A DNA stretch of 64,000 bases from Sarcocystis neurona (lineage: Eukaryota; Apicomplexa; Conoidasida; Eucoccidiorida; Sarcocystidae), in contig KL647291.1 of NCBI GenBank assembly GCA_000727475.1, forward strand, positions 4,945,730 to 5,009,729, read 5' to 3'. Below the pieces are notes generated by a model. The model searched no databases. It saw only the letters and a program-made list of their open reading frames with translations, and was not told the DNA's origin. Both the position numbers and the translations under genes were made by a program. Shown here in pieces: positions 46,301-56,702 of this stretch (its first letter is position 1; the number at the start of each line of letters is the position of its first letter).

Positions 46301-47713
46301 TGTGGAGCAGAGTTGCTGCTGACCGCAGACCGTGATGAAAAAGTTCGAACTTGCTTGTTGGCACAGCCATGGAGCATTGAGAGCTTCTACTTAGGCCACT
46401 CGGAGTTTGTGGCAGACTGCTTGCTGGTTGCGGATGGGTGCGTCTATGACCAAAGGGAGGACACTACTTCCTGCGGCGGTTGCAACAGTAGCAGCACGAG
46501 AGAAGGGTTAGCACGTCCTGAAGGCATGAGCGGCCACAGGACAGGACAGGCTTGTCAGTCCACTAGCAACCACAGCAGCGTGCAGGTGCGAACGAGTGAC
46601 CACGAAAATGGTAGCCCCTCGGAAAACGTAGGGACTGCTTGCTTATTAGAGAGCAGCGTCAGGGAAAAGCACCAGTTACGCCAGAGTGTTTTACTAGGGA
46701 AACTGGGGATATCCGCTGCAGCAGACGGAACGCTCCAGGTGTGGCGCGTGAGCGATGGCGCGCGGGTTGATGAGCTGCTACTAATTCCTGATGCCCTTTT
46801 CGATAATTACTGCAGCGATCTTTCTCGCGTGCTCTCGTACTACGAGGGAGCACCTGCAGCAGTACCACCGACTGACGTCCTTTCTTCAAATGTGGCATCG
46901 CGAGTCGTAATAAACAGAGAGCGTGACGAGCTCTGTTTGGAGAGCGTCGAACAGCAACACTCTGCTTCATCCATCCCACCTCCGCTGTTGTCAGCTGTTC
47001 GGCTGCTTCCATCGTCTTTGCTGTTCGACGAGGACCAGCGTGTTTTAATTGTGCAGTGCCTTAAGCTGCGAGGTCTGCTGTTGATTCCGGTAGGGCAGCG
47101 GGATGCAATTGTTCCTGCAGCGTTGCTCGTCCCTCCTCGCAGCCCACTGCTAAGTCGGCACCCCTTCTTCATTCCGTTTCCGGCAGTTCCTGCTGCCGTT
47201 CACCTCGTGTATCATTCGCTTGAAGAATTGAAGCAGCTGCCTGCGCTTGCGCAAGCTGCACGAGTGCTACGACCCCTTCTGGCTGCAAGCACGGAATTAC
47301 ACACGGAGGAGAGACGTTCGAGTGAACACGGTCCTAGTCGGCCGTGCTCGATTTCTGCAGCAGAGTGGACTTCAAGCGACACACGACGACTCGAAGAGCA
47401 GTGCCCACCTTTGTTTTCGAGAGATCACGTAGAGAACCAACGGTTGTACACAATACCTGGGGGTATACCTTTCGTGTGGTGGGTAGACGACATGGGAAGG
47501 CTGCGGCCTCCTGTCTGCGTGTCCATTCTCGTGCTGGAGCGGGAGCAGCACCGCCAGCTACAACAGGAGCGGCAGCGCACTGGAGCGAGTGGCCCCGGGG
47601 CTCTGTTGCGTACACCCTCCAGCAGGCAGATTCTGCCCTGTGTGGAAGGCTGCTCACATGACGCACTCGGAACGGACTACGGGACCAGTGAGCTGACGTG
47701 GCGTTTACTGTGA
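43334..47713 (+). CDS. WDR4: WDR4/TRM82 homologue, tRNA (guanine-N7-)-methyltransferase non-catalytic subunit, hugely expanded
   Basis: One uninterrupted frame of about 1,459 codons; the first in-frame ATG is at 43334, and the GTG five codons earlier is not a likely start. The WDR4/TRM82 signatures are clear. KLSSAVFLSS (near 44.38 kb) and LLVADKFGDVYLL (near 44.58 kb) match the human KRCTALTF...LLVADKSGDVY blade. LLLTADRDEKVR with SIESFYLGHSEFV (near 46.3 kb) matches LTADRDEKIR...IESFCLGHTEFV. A further blade, ISAAADGTLQVWRVSDG, is near 46.7 kb. Between the blades lie hundreds of residues of Ala-, Ser-, Gly- and Gln-rich insert, including a Gln-rich coil (QQGRQQTQLLQQQ) near 45.6 kb. The human protein is about 410 residues. 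Its partner is METTL1/TRM8, and the pair makes m7G46 in tRNA. Absence of introns contrasts with SEL1L and Pelota. Confidence 0.8.
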   Translation: MQPHLHFTAASFLRRAYLGCCYWCSCILRRATVERHRLGLATALACGGCSAFGGSGCSARKRSRSIDNPGASSGSIDASTGTTSSVGSSTGMEYTTVTRSGGSVRDSIIGDRKNISFYEPMGPQEVSKITAAPTPPPPCDDLPSYPSVPFLLHPHLPLLMWCSSSAVHAYDFVNHRWEAGGPQQLQPHLQQLHHLPIAAADCICLDCGARSSALRDSSRLSKSHTSMRRFLSHNDSCPYYKDAPAHPDSPAVCPPGNAGAKLEGGGAGDAASSEVDDAGSSEAATAAIGSNGAAGARNDHTAAFVPPAAASAAGRTSTGSVWVTAGEDKYLHFVEVGSYKLLRSRLQRKKLSSAVFLSSCTRAPVATSCPHAREHLTAGASKDSRSQQQNEGASATWCSCSVMQEQKQRPAVQLLVADKFGDVYLLRDCLGAPAEQSLAGDLLSERMRALPSLHGVRMSAESAAGARLLNAASSDSLGTLAATRMSAGTPGGAGTVPSAVSERTAAGESAAVVVNCSAAPARSAGAQLCAAHSADGPQTPNSFVEVMRPSGAVVAEASRGGVSGQETDSGNLVTPGGGGLAPAGDGTAAASAVPASAQQEGAPAKRANEGKNLPASVAPRAEGDGISNPLLGGPVEEQGEIGQRERHVGEGTDAASAGNRAVKHVLRSETVISLRPPATATAGATCDAASAKAFAAVTRRSTSDASTDAVVADMKDAEQLHATLLQRGAGGCRTNESNTGEQGISAHLRSHQKPKRQQEPHEGQQQGRQQTQLLQQQTRQQKWALEQQAEAEEGQRNTRKQRFWNNAWQRERARLWRQQHLSTTMTRTQQQHQGDVDWCTTVGGGPHHHTEEDAEEDSVANDFADIPLLSHLTTITVMKVFPGSCILPGTLKDTTAGGAAAQSETDAMAAPEHAGYSARLQAAAGGREGLAASPTNMASAFPSGSRISGALCSSRWGASPRRLHASVRKTGSEGGTTCVSQLHLSNGEGCGAELLLTADRDEKVRTCLLAQPWSIESFYLGHSEFVADCLLVADGCVYDQREDTTSCGGCNSSSTREGLARPEGMSGHRTGQACQSTSNHSSVQVRTSDHENGSPSENVGTACLLESSVREKHQLRQSVLLGKLGISAAADGTLQVWRVSDGARVDELLLIPDALFDNYCSDLSRVLSYYEGAPAAVPPTDVLSSNVASRVVINRERDELCLESVEQQHSASSIPPPLLSAVRLLPSSLLFDEDQRVLIVQCLKLRGLLLIPVGQRDAIVPAALLVPPRSPLLSRHPFFIPFPAVPAAVHLVYHSLEELKQLPALAQAARVLRPLLAASTELHTEERRSSEHGPSRPCSISAAEWTSSDTRRLEEQCPPLFSRDHVENQRLYTIPGGIPFVWWVDDMGRLRPPVCVSILVLEREQHRQLQQERQRTGASGPGALLRTPSSRQILPCVEGCSHDALGTDYGTSELTWRLL

Positions 47714-50296
47714 AAAACACGTGCTGAACAAAAAGGCGTCAGAATGTTCTTTTTCGTTTCATTATAGGATGGGTGACTAACTGGTGTAAGAAGCGCGGTC
47801 TGGTGCTACAGGTTTCTTCTGAGCGTCAGGGACGTGGAGGACGGTTCAGGGTATCTGCACATAAAAAATGTAGACAGATGGTAGGCCAGTCGGTCATCAA
47901 GTAGTGCAGTAGTGATTCCTGGCAAGATGGTCATACAGCCTGGTTAGTTTCTGTTGCCCCCTCTGCTTATATCACACTGTGGTGTCCGTCCAGTAAATTC
48001 CGTGTACGTCTGCACTCTGTCTGCGTCCCTCCTACATTCGTAATAAAAGTGTGCAAGGAGAACGGCGATGACAGATCAAACAGCGGCCTCGCCGACCAGT
48101 GAAATTAGGGGCCTCCATTTTTTCCCTTTTTCTCTGTGGTTTTCCTTTGAATTGCAGCCGCTGCTCGCGCGAACTCCGTGTATTTTTGGAAACGTACGAG
48201 AAGTTCCGCTTGTCCCACACAAGCGGAACGTGCTGCGAGGAGGCTGCGCCACAAGCATCTGCAGCAACAGCAGCTCTAAGGGTAGAAAGGCGTGAAGCAT
48301 ACAGTGCTTTAAATGCTTACGACAGCCACGGCAGCAGCACCAGCTGGCGGTCCCCCTTCCGTTGGACAGCCGCGAAGAGAGCAGAGGACGTCCGCTTCAT
48401 GGAAGTCAAGAGCACACGGAGGGAAGGATATTGACACCTTCGACCAAATTTAGGGTTTGTAGTGGGTGTCATTGGTCGCGGTCGTACCTAATTAGAACCT
48501 TCTCTTAGCGAAGCGGGGACACACAACTGCACGCAGCTCGGCGCGTGCAGATGAGCGTGGCCGTGTGACTTGCGTTTAATTCAGGTGCTCGTGTGCAAAC
48601 CTTTGGCTGCACTGCTTGGCGACGCGGGGACGGCGTGGCCACTTCCTTGGATGTATGTGGCGGGGGACCTGTGTTTCGTAGATCTTGCGGACTGGGGGTT
48701 GGGCTGCGGTTTGTTGGTTGCCGGCCGCAACTTTGTTTAAGTAAGGTTCCGGCGAACACGACTTTGAAGGCGGCGTCTGCACAGCGAGCTAAAATGTGGC
48801 CAAATCTCGCTTCACAACAGCCGATCCGCACGCATCTCCTCTGGTCGACGCCTGCCAAAGAGTGCAGCACATCCTCAGCATAAGGCGTACATCTCAAGAA
48901 CTTGACGACTGCAGTGCTCACATGTTGTGCGGCTCGGCTGCGTGGAAGCTACAGCGGCTCTAAAATAGTCACACGAAACAACGTGTTCCAGTCACCACCC
49001 TGGCAAAGCGGAACCAGATGAACGAACGGTGTTGGTCACATACGTGTACTGTACCATACCAAACGTGCACGCCTTTGCGCTGAGGCTCGCACCCGGACAG
49101 TTGGAAAGTAACTGCAGTATATGTATCTATATAGACGTATATGTGTCACCGCTGCCGTACTTGTCTCTTGTATCCGATACTCATGCATCAAAACTGCTTC
49201 TACATCCTGGCCGCACCCGGTGCAAGAGACGTGGGGAGACAGTTGGAACGCAAGCCTCCCCATTCTGTTCTGGTGTTTTCACCTCAGCGGAGCTCACTTT
49301 TATTACGTCGAGCTGAAGGCAAGGCACCGTGCACTAACAGTAATCCTTAGTAGGCGCGCCTACTATTTCAGGTTGCGCCAGGGGCACACCGTGAGGCTCA
49401 CTAGTGAGGAACTCGTAGCCAGGAGCAGGTGACGTACGGCAGTGACACACGGTTAGAAAGAAATCATAAACACCCTTCAGATCGCACCTTGACAAATACT
49501 CTTTTTTGTTCTACAAATTAAGTTCTGGGGAGCGACGCGTATGTCCCGGTCACTTGGATAACATGTGGCAGCCATTCCGCGTAGCCGCGAGTTAATGCCG
49601 TCCCCACAGCGGCGACGACCCGCTAGCATAATGCTCACAGGAACCTATGGACCCGTGCCGTGGTGTTGGCAAAGTCGAGTGACTTCGCCCTCTCTAGACC
49701 GTTAGCGGTGTCAAAGTCAGAACCCGGAGGACCACCGCCATAGCGAATTGGATCCTCTCGACTCCTACGGAAGGCGCGGTATTGAGGCAGCTATTTTGAG
49801 ACAAGTCGTACCGTCTCATGACCATAGGGAACAGCGACTTGTGGTTACATCTAGGTGAATGCTCAGGTTTCCCTTATACTCTTTTACTTTAGCGTGGCAG
49901 GCGCAGCCTGCGCGGAATGCCGCTAGTTTGTGCGTTTGAGCTGTCTGTGGTTCGACATGCTGGTGAGTCCGAGCCAACGAGCACTTGAGAAAATGGGTGC
50001 ACCTGTGATGCGGCGGGATTTTCACGTTATTTGGTCTTGAAGCAGCGGCGTGTTTTGCGCCTGATTTGCGCAGTTCAGGTAGTAAGCGTTGTCTGCTTGT
50101 CGCGCAAATATACACAGGTGGACTTTTTTGACGGGGAAGTTAAAAGACGCTTGGAATCCTAAACTTGAAAACACGAATCAGCATTTTTCGGGTGCGTACG
50201 CAAATGTTACCAAATACAGCGTCGAGGAAGGAGTTCTCATGTGGACCTCCATTTCTCACAGGACACATTCCCCTGAATATAAGTCCCCTCCCGTGT
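47714..50296. other. Region without a recognised gene
   Basis: No domain recognised. A + strand stretch after an acceptor-like GAATTGCAG (about 48160) reads RELRVFLETYEKFRLSHTSG and on to a stop at 48434. It has plausible coding character but no identifiable family and no located first exon. The remainder looks intergenic. Confidence 0.45.
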
Positions 50297-52872
50297 TTAC
50301 GCGCAGTACTTCAGTCCCGACATGCAGCCTCTGTTCGGGTGCACGAGACCGGTCTCGGATTTGAGATAGCACTGTCCCGTGTTCTCATCATAGGTAAAGC
50401 AGTTGCATTCGTCATCTTGCAAACAGGCTTCACGACAAGCCTCAAAGGTGGTAACACGCTGTACGCCTACGTTGTTGCCGGTGAAGTCTACATCGACGTG
50501 GACACAGCCCGTTGAGGGAGGCTGCGGTAGAGAAGGCTTAGAGGGGAAGGACGGCACTTGGGGGGGAGAAATGGTGGAGAAACCCCAGTCGTTGTCCGTC
50601 GGTCCGCCACTGCAAGCTCGAAGTCCGGAGATGGAAAATGGCGAGGGAACGTGAGAATGTTTATTCTTGAAATATGTGCATTCACCATTGTTCAAGCCGT
50701 AGGTGAAATAGGTGCAGCCGGGTTTGTTCATGCAAAGATTCTGACATATTGGTGCACTGTAGGCGACATCTGAACCAATCGAGTCGCCGATGATGACGGC
50801 ATAGTGGTAGCATACATCAGGTGTGGGGGTGGGTCCTGAAGGGCCACAGGTCTCGGGACCAGAGACAATTCCCGGGCAAGGCCTTGCAATGCCTTTGTCA
50901 CCCTTCAGATTGCACTGTTTGAGATGCTCTAGGAAGGAGAAGTAGTGGCAGCCAGCTGTGAGTTGGCACACCCGCTGGCAGGTGGCGACGCTGTGGCACG
51001 TTGTCGATCCAATGGTGTTTCCCGTGTAGTCCGTATTCAGCTCGCAGCACGTCGGCGGTGCAGGCCCTGGTCGTGGCAGTTCTGGTTTAGGTTTTCCGTC
51101 GATGTAAGGAGGATACGGTCGCGGTTCCTCCGGGACAGGCATTCCGTCGATGTAAGGAGGATATGGGCGCGGTTCCTCCGGGACAGGCGTTCCGTCAATG
51201 TAAGGAGGATATGGTCGCGGTGTCTCTGGGACAGGCATTCCATCGAGAAACGGAGGATTTGGCTCCGGCGCCTGCGGTGCCTCTGTGACGATCACTCCAT
51301 CGATATAGGGAGGAAATGGTCGCGGTGGCTGTGGGACAGGCCTTCCGTCGACATAGGGAGGATTTGGTCGCGGTGGCTGTGGGACAGGGTTTCCATCGAC
51401 ATACGGAGGTAACACCGGCGGAAAACGAGGAGGGTATTTACCTGGATGCTGGTTGAGGTCGCAGTGCTTCGAAGTTGAATACGTAAACTTGCGATACGCT
51501 TTGCTGCTTACGGCGTACTTGGTTTTCAACGCACATTCCAGAACGTCGAGTTTGAAAGTCAGGTATTCGCATTGAGGTTCTGCACGGCAGAGAGCTTGGC
51601 AGGCCTTCAAGTTGGGGGCTTCACACGTACGAAGTGTACCATGCACGTATTCGACGTTGTAGTCCAAGCAGTGAGAAGGACCGCCGTAAGGGGGGTATTT
51701 GGGGGGGCTGCCACAAGGAGGATAACTGCCGTCGCATATTCGTGGGCCGCTGACACTGCCAGGTGAATACGTGCGGTTCTGGGGTGCGCCTCCAGACTTC
51801 AGGTAGCAGTTTCTCTGGCCGGACACCCAAGTCCAGTATTTGCAATCAGCGTAGGATTGACAGATTTTCTGGCACTCCTCTGGGGAAGCAACCACGTGCC
51901 CCTCAACCGAGCGAATGTCACAACCATAGTAGTCAACGTCCTTCTCAAAACACGTTTTGGGAACCATACCACACACCCGCGGGCCTGATATAGCGTTTGT
52001 GTTGGTTTGAGCGCCCTGCGGAGCTGTGTGCGTTTTAAGGTAACAAGTCTTATCATGGCGTGTAAAAGTCCAGTAAGCGCAGTCCCTCTCCTGGACACAC
52101 AGCCGCTGACAGTCGAGAGGGGTGGCGGCGACTCCCCCCTCGCACTTCTTCAGATCGTGACCATAGTAGTCAATGTTGTCCCTAAAGCACAGGGGGGGGA
52201 TGTCGAAAGGGGGCTTTGTAGGGGGGACAGGAATCACAACAGGAGGAATAGGCTTTCCTGGAGGTGGGGGAACCGGATGGGGCGGTGGAGGCTTAGGGAC
52301 GTACACAGGCGGACGTGGGTTGGGAGGATACTGCGGTGGCTTGCCCGGCACAAGAGGAGGAGTGCCACAGTATTTGGGTCCCGAAATCGCGGTAGCATGG
52401 TATTTGGGGTCGCGCGAGGCGTCGGCATCCTTGAGGTAGCACTCGCGGCGATCGGTTATATAGGTGAAGTAGTGGCAATACGTGTTCCGTTGACAAGCCT
52501 TCTGGCAGCTTGCGACACTTTCGGTTCCTGGCCCGTTGAACAACTTGTCCACATCATGCCCGTAATAGTCCACGTTTGAAAGTGCGCAAGGACACTGAAT
52601 GCCAAAAGCTTGCCTGTACGTACATAGGACACGTCAGACAAAGGAGCAAGTTTGGCACTGTAAGTCGAAGGAGCACCGGTGAGTTGAGGATACACCCCAG
52701 TTGCCTGCGCATCCTCTGTTTCAGTTGTGCGCCTCCAGCACGGAGTGATTTGTGAATGTGAACATTTGAGACAAGAATAATGCGGTGCACCACTTTTACT
52801 ATTCACTTACGCTGTCACAACAGCGCCGCCGGCGACGATCGCCGCGCTAAGCGCTTTGCCGAATGCCTTCAT
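50297..52872 (-). CDS. Secreted protein with seven PAN/Apple domains and Pro-rich linkers (microneme-type)
   Basis: Two exons: 52811-52872 (ATG, signal peptide MKAFGKALSAAIVAGGAVVTA) and 50297-52613. The intron is GTAAGT...GTACAG and joins phase 2 exactly; the product is 792 residues. Seven cysteine-rich PAN/Apple modules can be counted, at roughly residues 28-104, 163-236, 242-315, 335-405, 540-605, 615-690 and 720-792. Modules 1-3 begin with DYYG and typically carry CQ..C......C.Y.T......CYLK and end SGP..C(G/D). A Pro-rich linker (about 105-162) follows module 1, and a 16-residue repeat block sits between modules 4 and 5. There is no transmembrane segment or GPI tail. Apple-domain microneme proteins such as Toxoplasma MIC4 and Eimeria MIC5 are secreted adhesins used in host-cell attachment; assignment to the micronemes is inference from the family. 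Confidence 0.8.
51064..51415. repeat. 48-bp coding repeat (PPYIDGxPVPEEPRPY), about 7 copies
   Basis: Seven tandem 16-residue units (one is 19) with the consensus PPY(I/V)DG.PVP..PRP lie inside the PAN/Apple gene. The units near 51.10-51.22 kb are the most alike at DNA level, suggesting recent duplication; the others have diverged. Confidence 0.9.
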
Positions 52873-55375
52873 TTTGAATCCTTGTGACGCGCACTACACG
52901 TGCTTCAGAAGGGACCCACGTCGGTAGATGCAAAACTGTTCTGCTAAGGCTACCGAGTACTGCGCCCAAGAAAAAAATCCTACACAGAAGGAGGGCAGAA
53001 GCAAATGAAGTGACTAATGTTTTCAGAGAGATGCGGACAGTGATCGCACTCCTCTGAGGCTGTTCCAACCCCAGCGACGAAAGGATCGGATCCTGCAAGC
53101 CTGAGATACCAAAACTCGATCAGGATAGAAAAATGTGCAGGTTTCTAGTGGTGTCCTGTACGTATAGAAGGACAAGGCTGGATACATCAAAGCACACGCT
53201 CCTCTCGGCCTTAGCTGCCTGTCTCTTGTTAGACGGGCGCTTGCTTGTCCGTCCACTTTTGGGCCCTGTGCAGACACTGGTGTACAGAGCCACCACACAA
53301 CGGCACCTTTTTGAAAGAAGAGAAGCCCAGCCTGCACCGCTTACGTCTCTCCGTCTTCCCTAAAAAACTTCCTCATCTCAGGAGAGACCGCGCCACAAGC
53401 CTCTGTCGGCAGTGCTCCAGTGTTCAAGAGGAGCTCTTTTGGCTGCAAAAATCCGTTTGACTTCGTGCCTAGACTAATTCAGTGCGTGGCACACTTCTAA
53501 AAAATTCTCCCTGAGAGCGATCCAACAGAGGCGTCACTCATCATTGTCGGCACTAGGTACACTTGGACAGCGGTCTCTTATAAAATACACTGGTCTCAGC
53601 ACTAGCAGAAACCCCCTACCGAATCAATTACACAACGTGTGTACAGGCACTCAACAAGGCGGAAGTGAGCTGAAGTGGAAAACTGCATCAGGGAAACTTC
53701 AAAAAAAGATGGTGATTATCTCTCAGCTCCTTGCTCGGTGCCCTCCTCACCCAAGAGCGTACGTTCCAAATTTCTTAGTTACACATCTACACACATCTGC
53801 ATTCAGGTGCGGAATGACAATACGCTGTCCTATTCTACGACTTGTCAAAAATTCATTGGTTCGTGATATCAGGGACGACCTCGTAAAGGCCACTCTGCTG
53901 CAGAGAGAGAAGATGTTGTCAAATTACTCGATTTCCTACTAATCCATCACTCGCTGAGTCCAGGGACCTCGTGAAAGTCATTCTACCTCCGCCGCTTACC
54001 GTAGGTACGAGCTGGAGGCAGCACGAGTCTCTTTCCTCCGGCGGAATGACACGATCAAAAGACCTACGAAAGGTTTTATCTGCTTGGTTTCCTCCGTCTC
54101 CACTGCCGAATGCGGCCACTAGTAGAGAATAGCATCCGCTACATTCTTTTGGTTGTCTACAACCTAGCGATGGAAAAAAAAAGGCTGCTCTCCCCTCACT
54201 TCCTGTGTGCCATATGAAGCGAGTAAGGACAGCACGGGCGATGCAGAAGCCCCGCTGCACCGTTTGCGGTTTATGTACGTGAACCGGCGTAATTGCTGCG
54301 CCTTGGCACGCGTGTTTGCTGGATGAGCAGCGGATGTGCGGCAAACGCAGTGCATCACAGGAAAAACACATCGACAGTCGTTGGGTGAGCGACGACAGGT
54401 GACAGTGAACGATTCAGTTGGTGGCGCGTGTCTCTTTTTGCTCAAAAAGCGTGTGTTTACATAGAGAAAACAATCAGGCTCTTCTTCTACTACCGGACGC
54501 GAGCCTGAGGGCCAATTTTGAAAAATCCAACCAGTGTCGTGGCGGATGTCCACCTACTTACGCGGATACGCACATTGTGCACCTGGTAATCGCAGGCGAG
54601 AAGTTGCAGTTGAGTTCTGGTGGGTTGCTGCTCTGATCAAAGAAAGCCACCAGTTTGTTTCGGAGTGAAAGAAGCGTTCTTGGATGTACAGTACACCGCC
54701 GGTAATACAGAAATCCAAAGTGTTTCCTCAAAAGCCCTTCACGTCTCAGTCTCAAAGCTACCGATGAGACGCAGATGATCGCAGCCAGCCTGAAGTCCCG
54801 GGAGGGGGGCGAGCACGCGTGGTCAGTCTAGCAACCCGTGCAGTATCTTCTTAGGGCGACTCCAGTACGCACGGAAAACCACTTACTACAGAAAGGAAAG
54901 GCTACCTCTTACAACGCTGAGCAGTCCCGTCGTCAAGAGGGCAACAACTTGGGTGATATAAGACTACTGCGTGGGCTTTACCGTACTGTCATCGGTCGGG
55001 TGCAAATGCGGTGGTCACATAGAGACCGCCAGCGTCACGTCAACGTGCCGATTTCAGTGACCCAACACTGTACACGTACATGTATGTCTGTACTGGGTGC
55101 GTGTGAAGGCTCCGAGAGGGATGGAAACTGCACGCGTCGTACACCGTGCGCTGGACTCCAATGGCATCTCAGTACACAGAGGGCAGAAAGGTCAGTCCGC
55201 CGAAAGGGTTGACTAGCAGCAGGTGCCACATCGTCTTAGCCCCCTACACCGCTCTGGGTGGGACAAGTCAGGGTATGTCAACAATGTATTCTACGCGAAA
55301 ATGTTCCGGCGGCAAAGTGTGTGGGTGCTGTACGCTGGAAGCCCCGTCACCGCGTTGTCGCAGTGACGCAGCGAA
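52873..55375. other. Region without a recognised gene
   Basis: Upstream of the PAN/Apple gene, so its promoter should be in the first few hundred bases, but I find no clear element. Minus-strand ORFs at 53919-54371 and 54164-54553 overlap in different frames and show no known motif. Confidence 0.45.
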
Positions 55376-56702
55376 TCAAATTTCCTCCCACTCGATTTCT
55401 CGCGAGTAAACGGAATGCGCATGTCCACGGATGTCTCCGCACTGATTCTGAGCGCCCGCCTCCTCCCTTGCATAACTTGCTTCTTCCGACACCACAGAAG
55501 CACCTGTCACTGCGGAGACCTTTTCGGCGGCGCTGTACTGTCCTCCAGACGCTGCACGTCTCCCTCGCTGCGTCTGGAAAGTGCTCAGCTTTTCACTGGT
55601 TTCTCTGCCGACAGGACGCGACGCAGTGACGCGGCGCAAGGAGCCACCTGTGCTGTGTTGCATTCGTTCTCTTTTTTTCTTTGAAGAGCTGCGCAAGAAG
55701 GTCCGTAAATCGGGAAGCGACCTGCGGGGTTTTGCACCGGCGTCAATGCTACCAGCAGCAAGCCTCGCCGACTCGCACAGCACACTTGACGTCCGCTGCT
55801 GCCGCTGTTGCCACCGCTGCTCCCTGCGCCGCTCTCGTTCCTTCTCCACTCCTGTTTCGTCTCCCCATACCTGAAAGGCTAGACGGCGCAACTCGGAACG
55901 CTGATACAAACGCATAGGCGCGTATGTCGCGCCATATGGGTTAGGCCGCTTCTCCACCTGTCAGACAGAACAGGTACCACGCAGAAGAAAACGCAAGAAA
56001 TGTCACAAGTTGACGGTGATGATTTACAAAATTGGCTGCGTGAGAAGTAAAGGAGGATGCAGTTCCCTACATCATAGAACTACATCTGCGACAGCGCACT
56101 TGAGTTCGGTAGGTTCGAATACTTCAAACACCTTCGTGCTGGACCGTCTCCGTGGCATATCCTGTGTTCAACCTCAAACAGTCACGAAACCTTCTGCCAC
56201 AGAATACCGACAGCCCCACCTTCAGAAGACCTTCATTGGCCGCACTCCGTAGTGTTTGGAGCGAAAGACAAAACTCCTCTCCAGCTTGCTGCTGCGTTAG
56301 CCACTGTCCTCCGGTACCGTCGTCAATTTCCCCTGTATCAGTTCCACAGATAGACTCCGCTGCAAATCGTCCACCCGCCCTCCCCGGAGATCGTGCCCTC
56401 TGGCCGCACGGCTGCCTCGCCTCACGTACGTCTACAATTTTTCTTCTTCGAACTTTTCCTCCAAGTGTCTCCGCGTATTCTTCTGCATGCCCTGACCTTT
56501 CAGCCCGTGCTTCATCGCTTGGCACTACGATGTCCTCCTTGTGACGCATGCCTTCCGCCAAGTGATGCCCGCCCTTCGAAGCTGCCTCTGCTGCTGCTGT
56601 CAAATTCTCTTCAACCACCGCTTCATCACCCGCGGTCGCCTGATTCGACATCGATGTGCCTGCTGCAAGAAACGCGAGGAGCGAACGGAGAGAGGACTGC
56701 AT
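55376..56702 (-). CDS. XPA: XPA/RAD14-like nucleotide excision repair protein, two exons
   Basis: Exon 1 runs from ATG (56702) to 56220 and exon 2 from 55957 to TAA/TAG/TGA at 55376. The intron (AAG|GTGGGG ... CTGACAG|GTGGAG) is phase 0, and the product is about 354 residues. Across the junction the protein reads WLTQQQAGEEFCL ... NEGLLKVEKRPNPYGATYAP, then MRLYQRSELRRLAFQVWG and a highly charged helix (VEKERERRREQRW). This matches the human XPA DNA-binding domain in order: LITKTEAKQEYLL, PPLKFIVKKNPH, MKLYLKLQIVKRSLEVWG, EEAKEVRQ. XPA verifies damage and organises the NER preincision complex. The CxxC...CxxC zinc finger that normally precedes this region is not visible: only one cysteine (SICGTD) lies at the expected place. 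The N-terminal ~120 residues are acidic, Ala/Glu-rich and unconserved. Confidence 0.65.

Noticed and set aside
56344..56430. GTACGT...TTTGCAG inside XPA exon 1 as a small intron of about 70 bases.
   Set aside because: Removing it shifts the frame into the conserved WLTQQQAGEEF segment.
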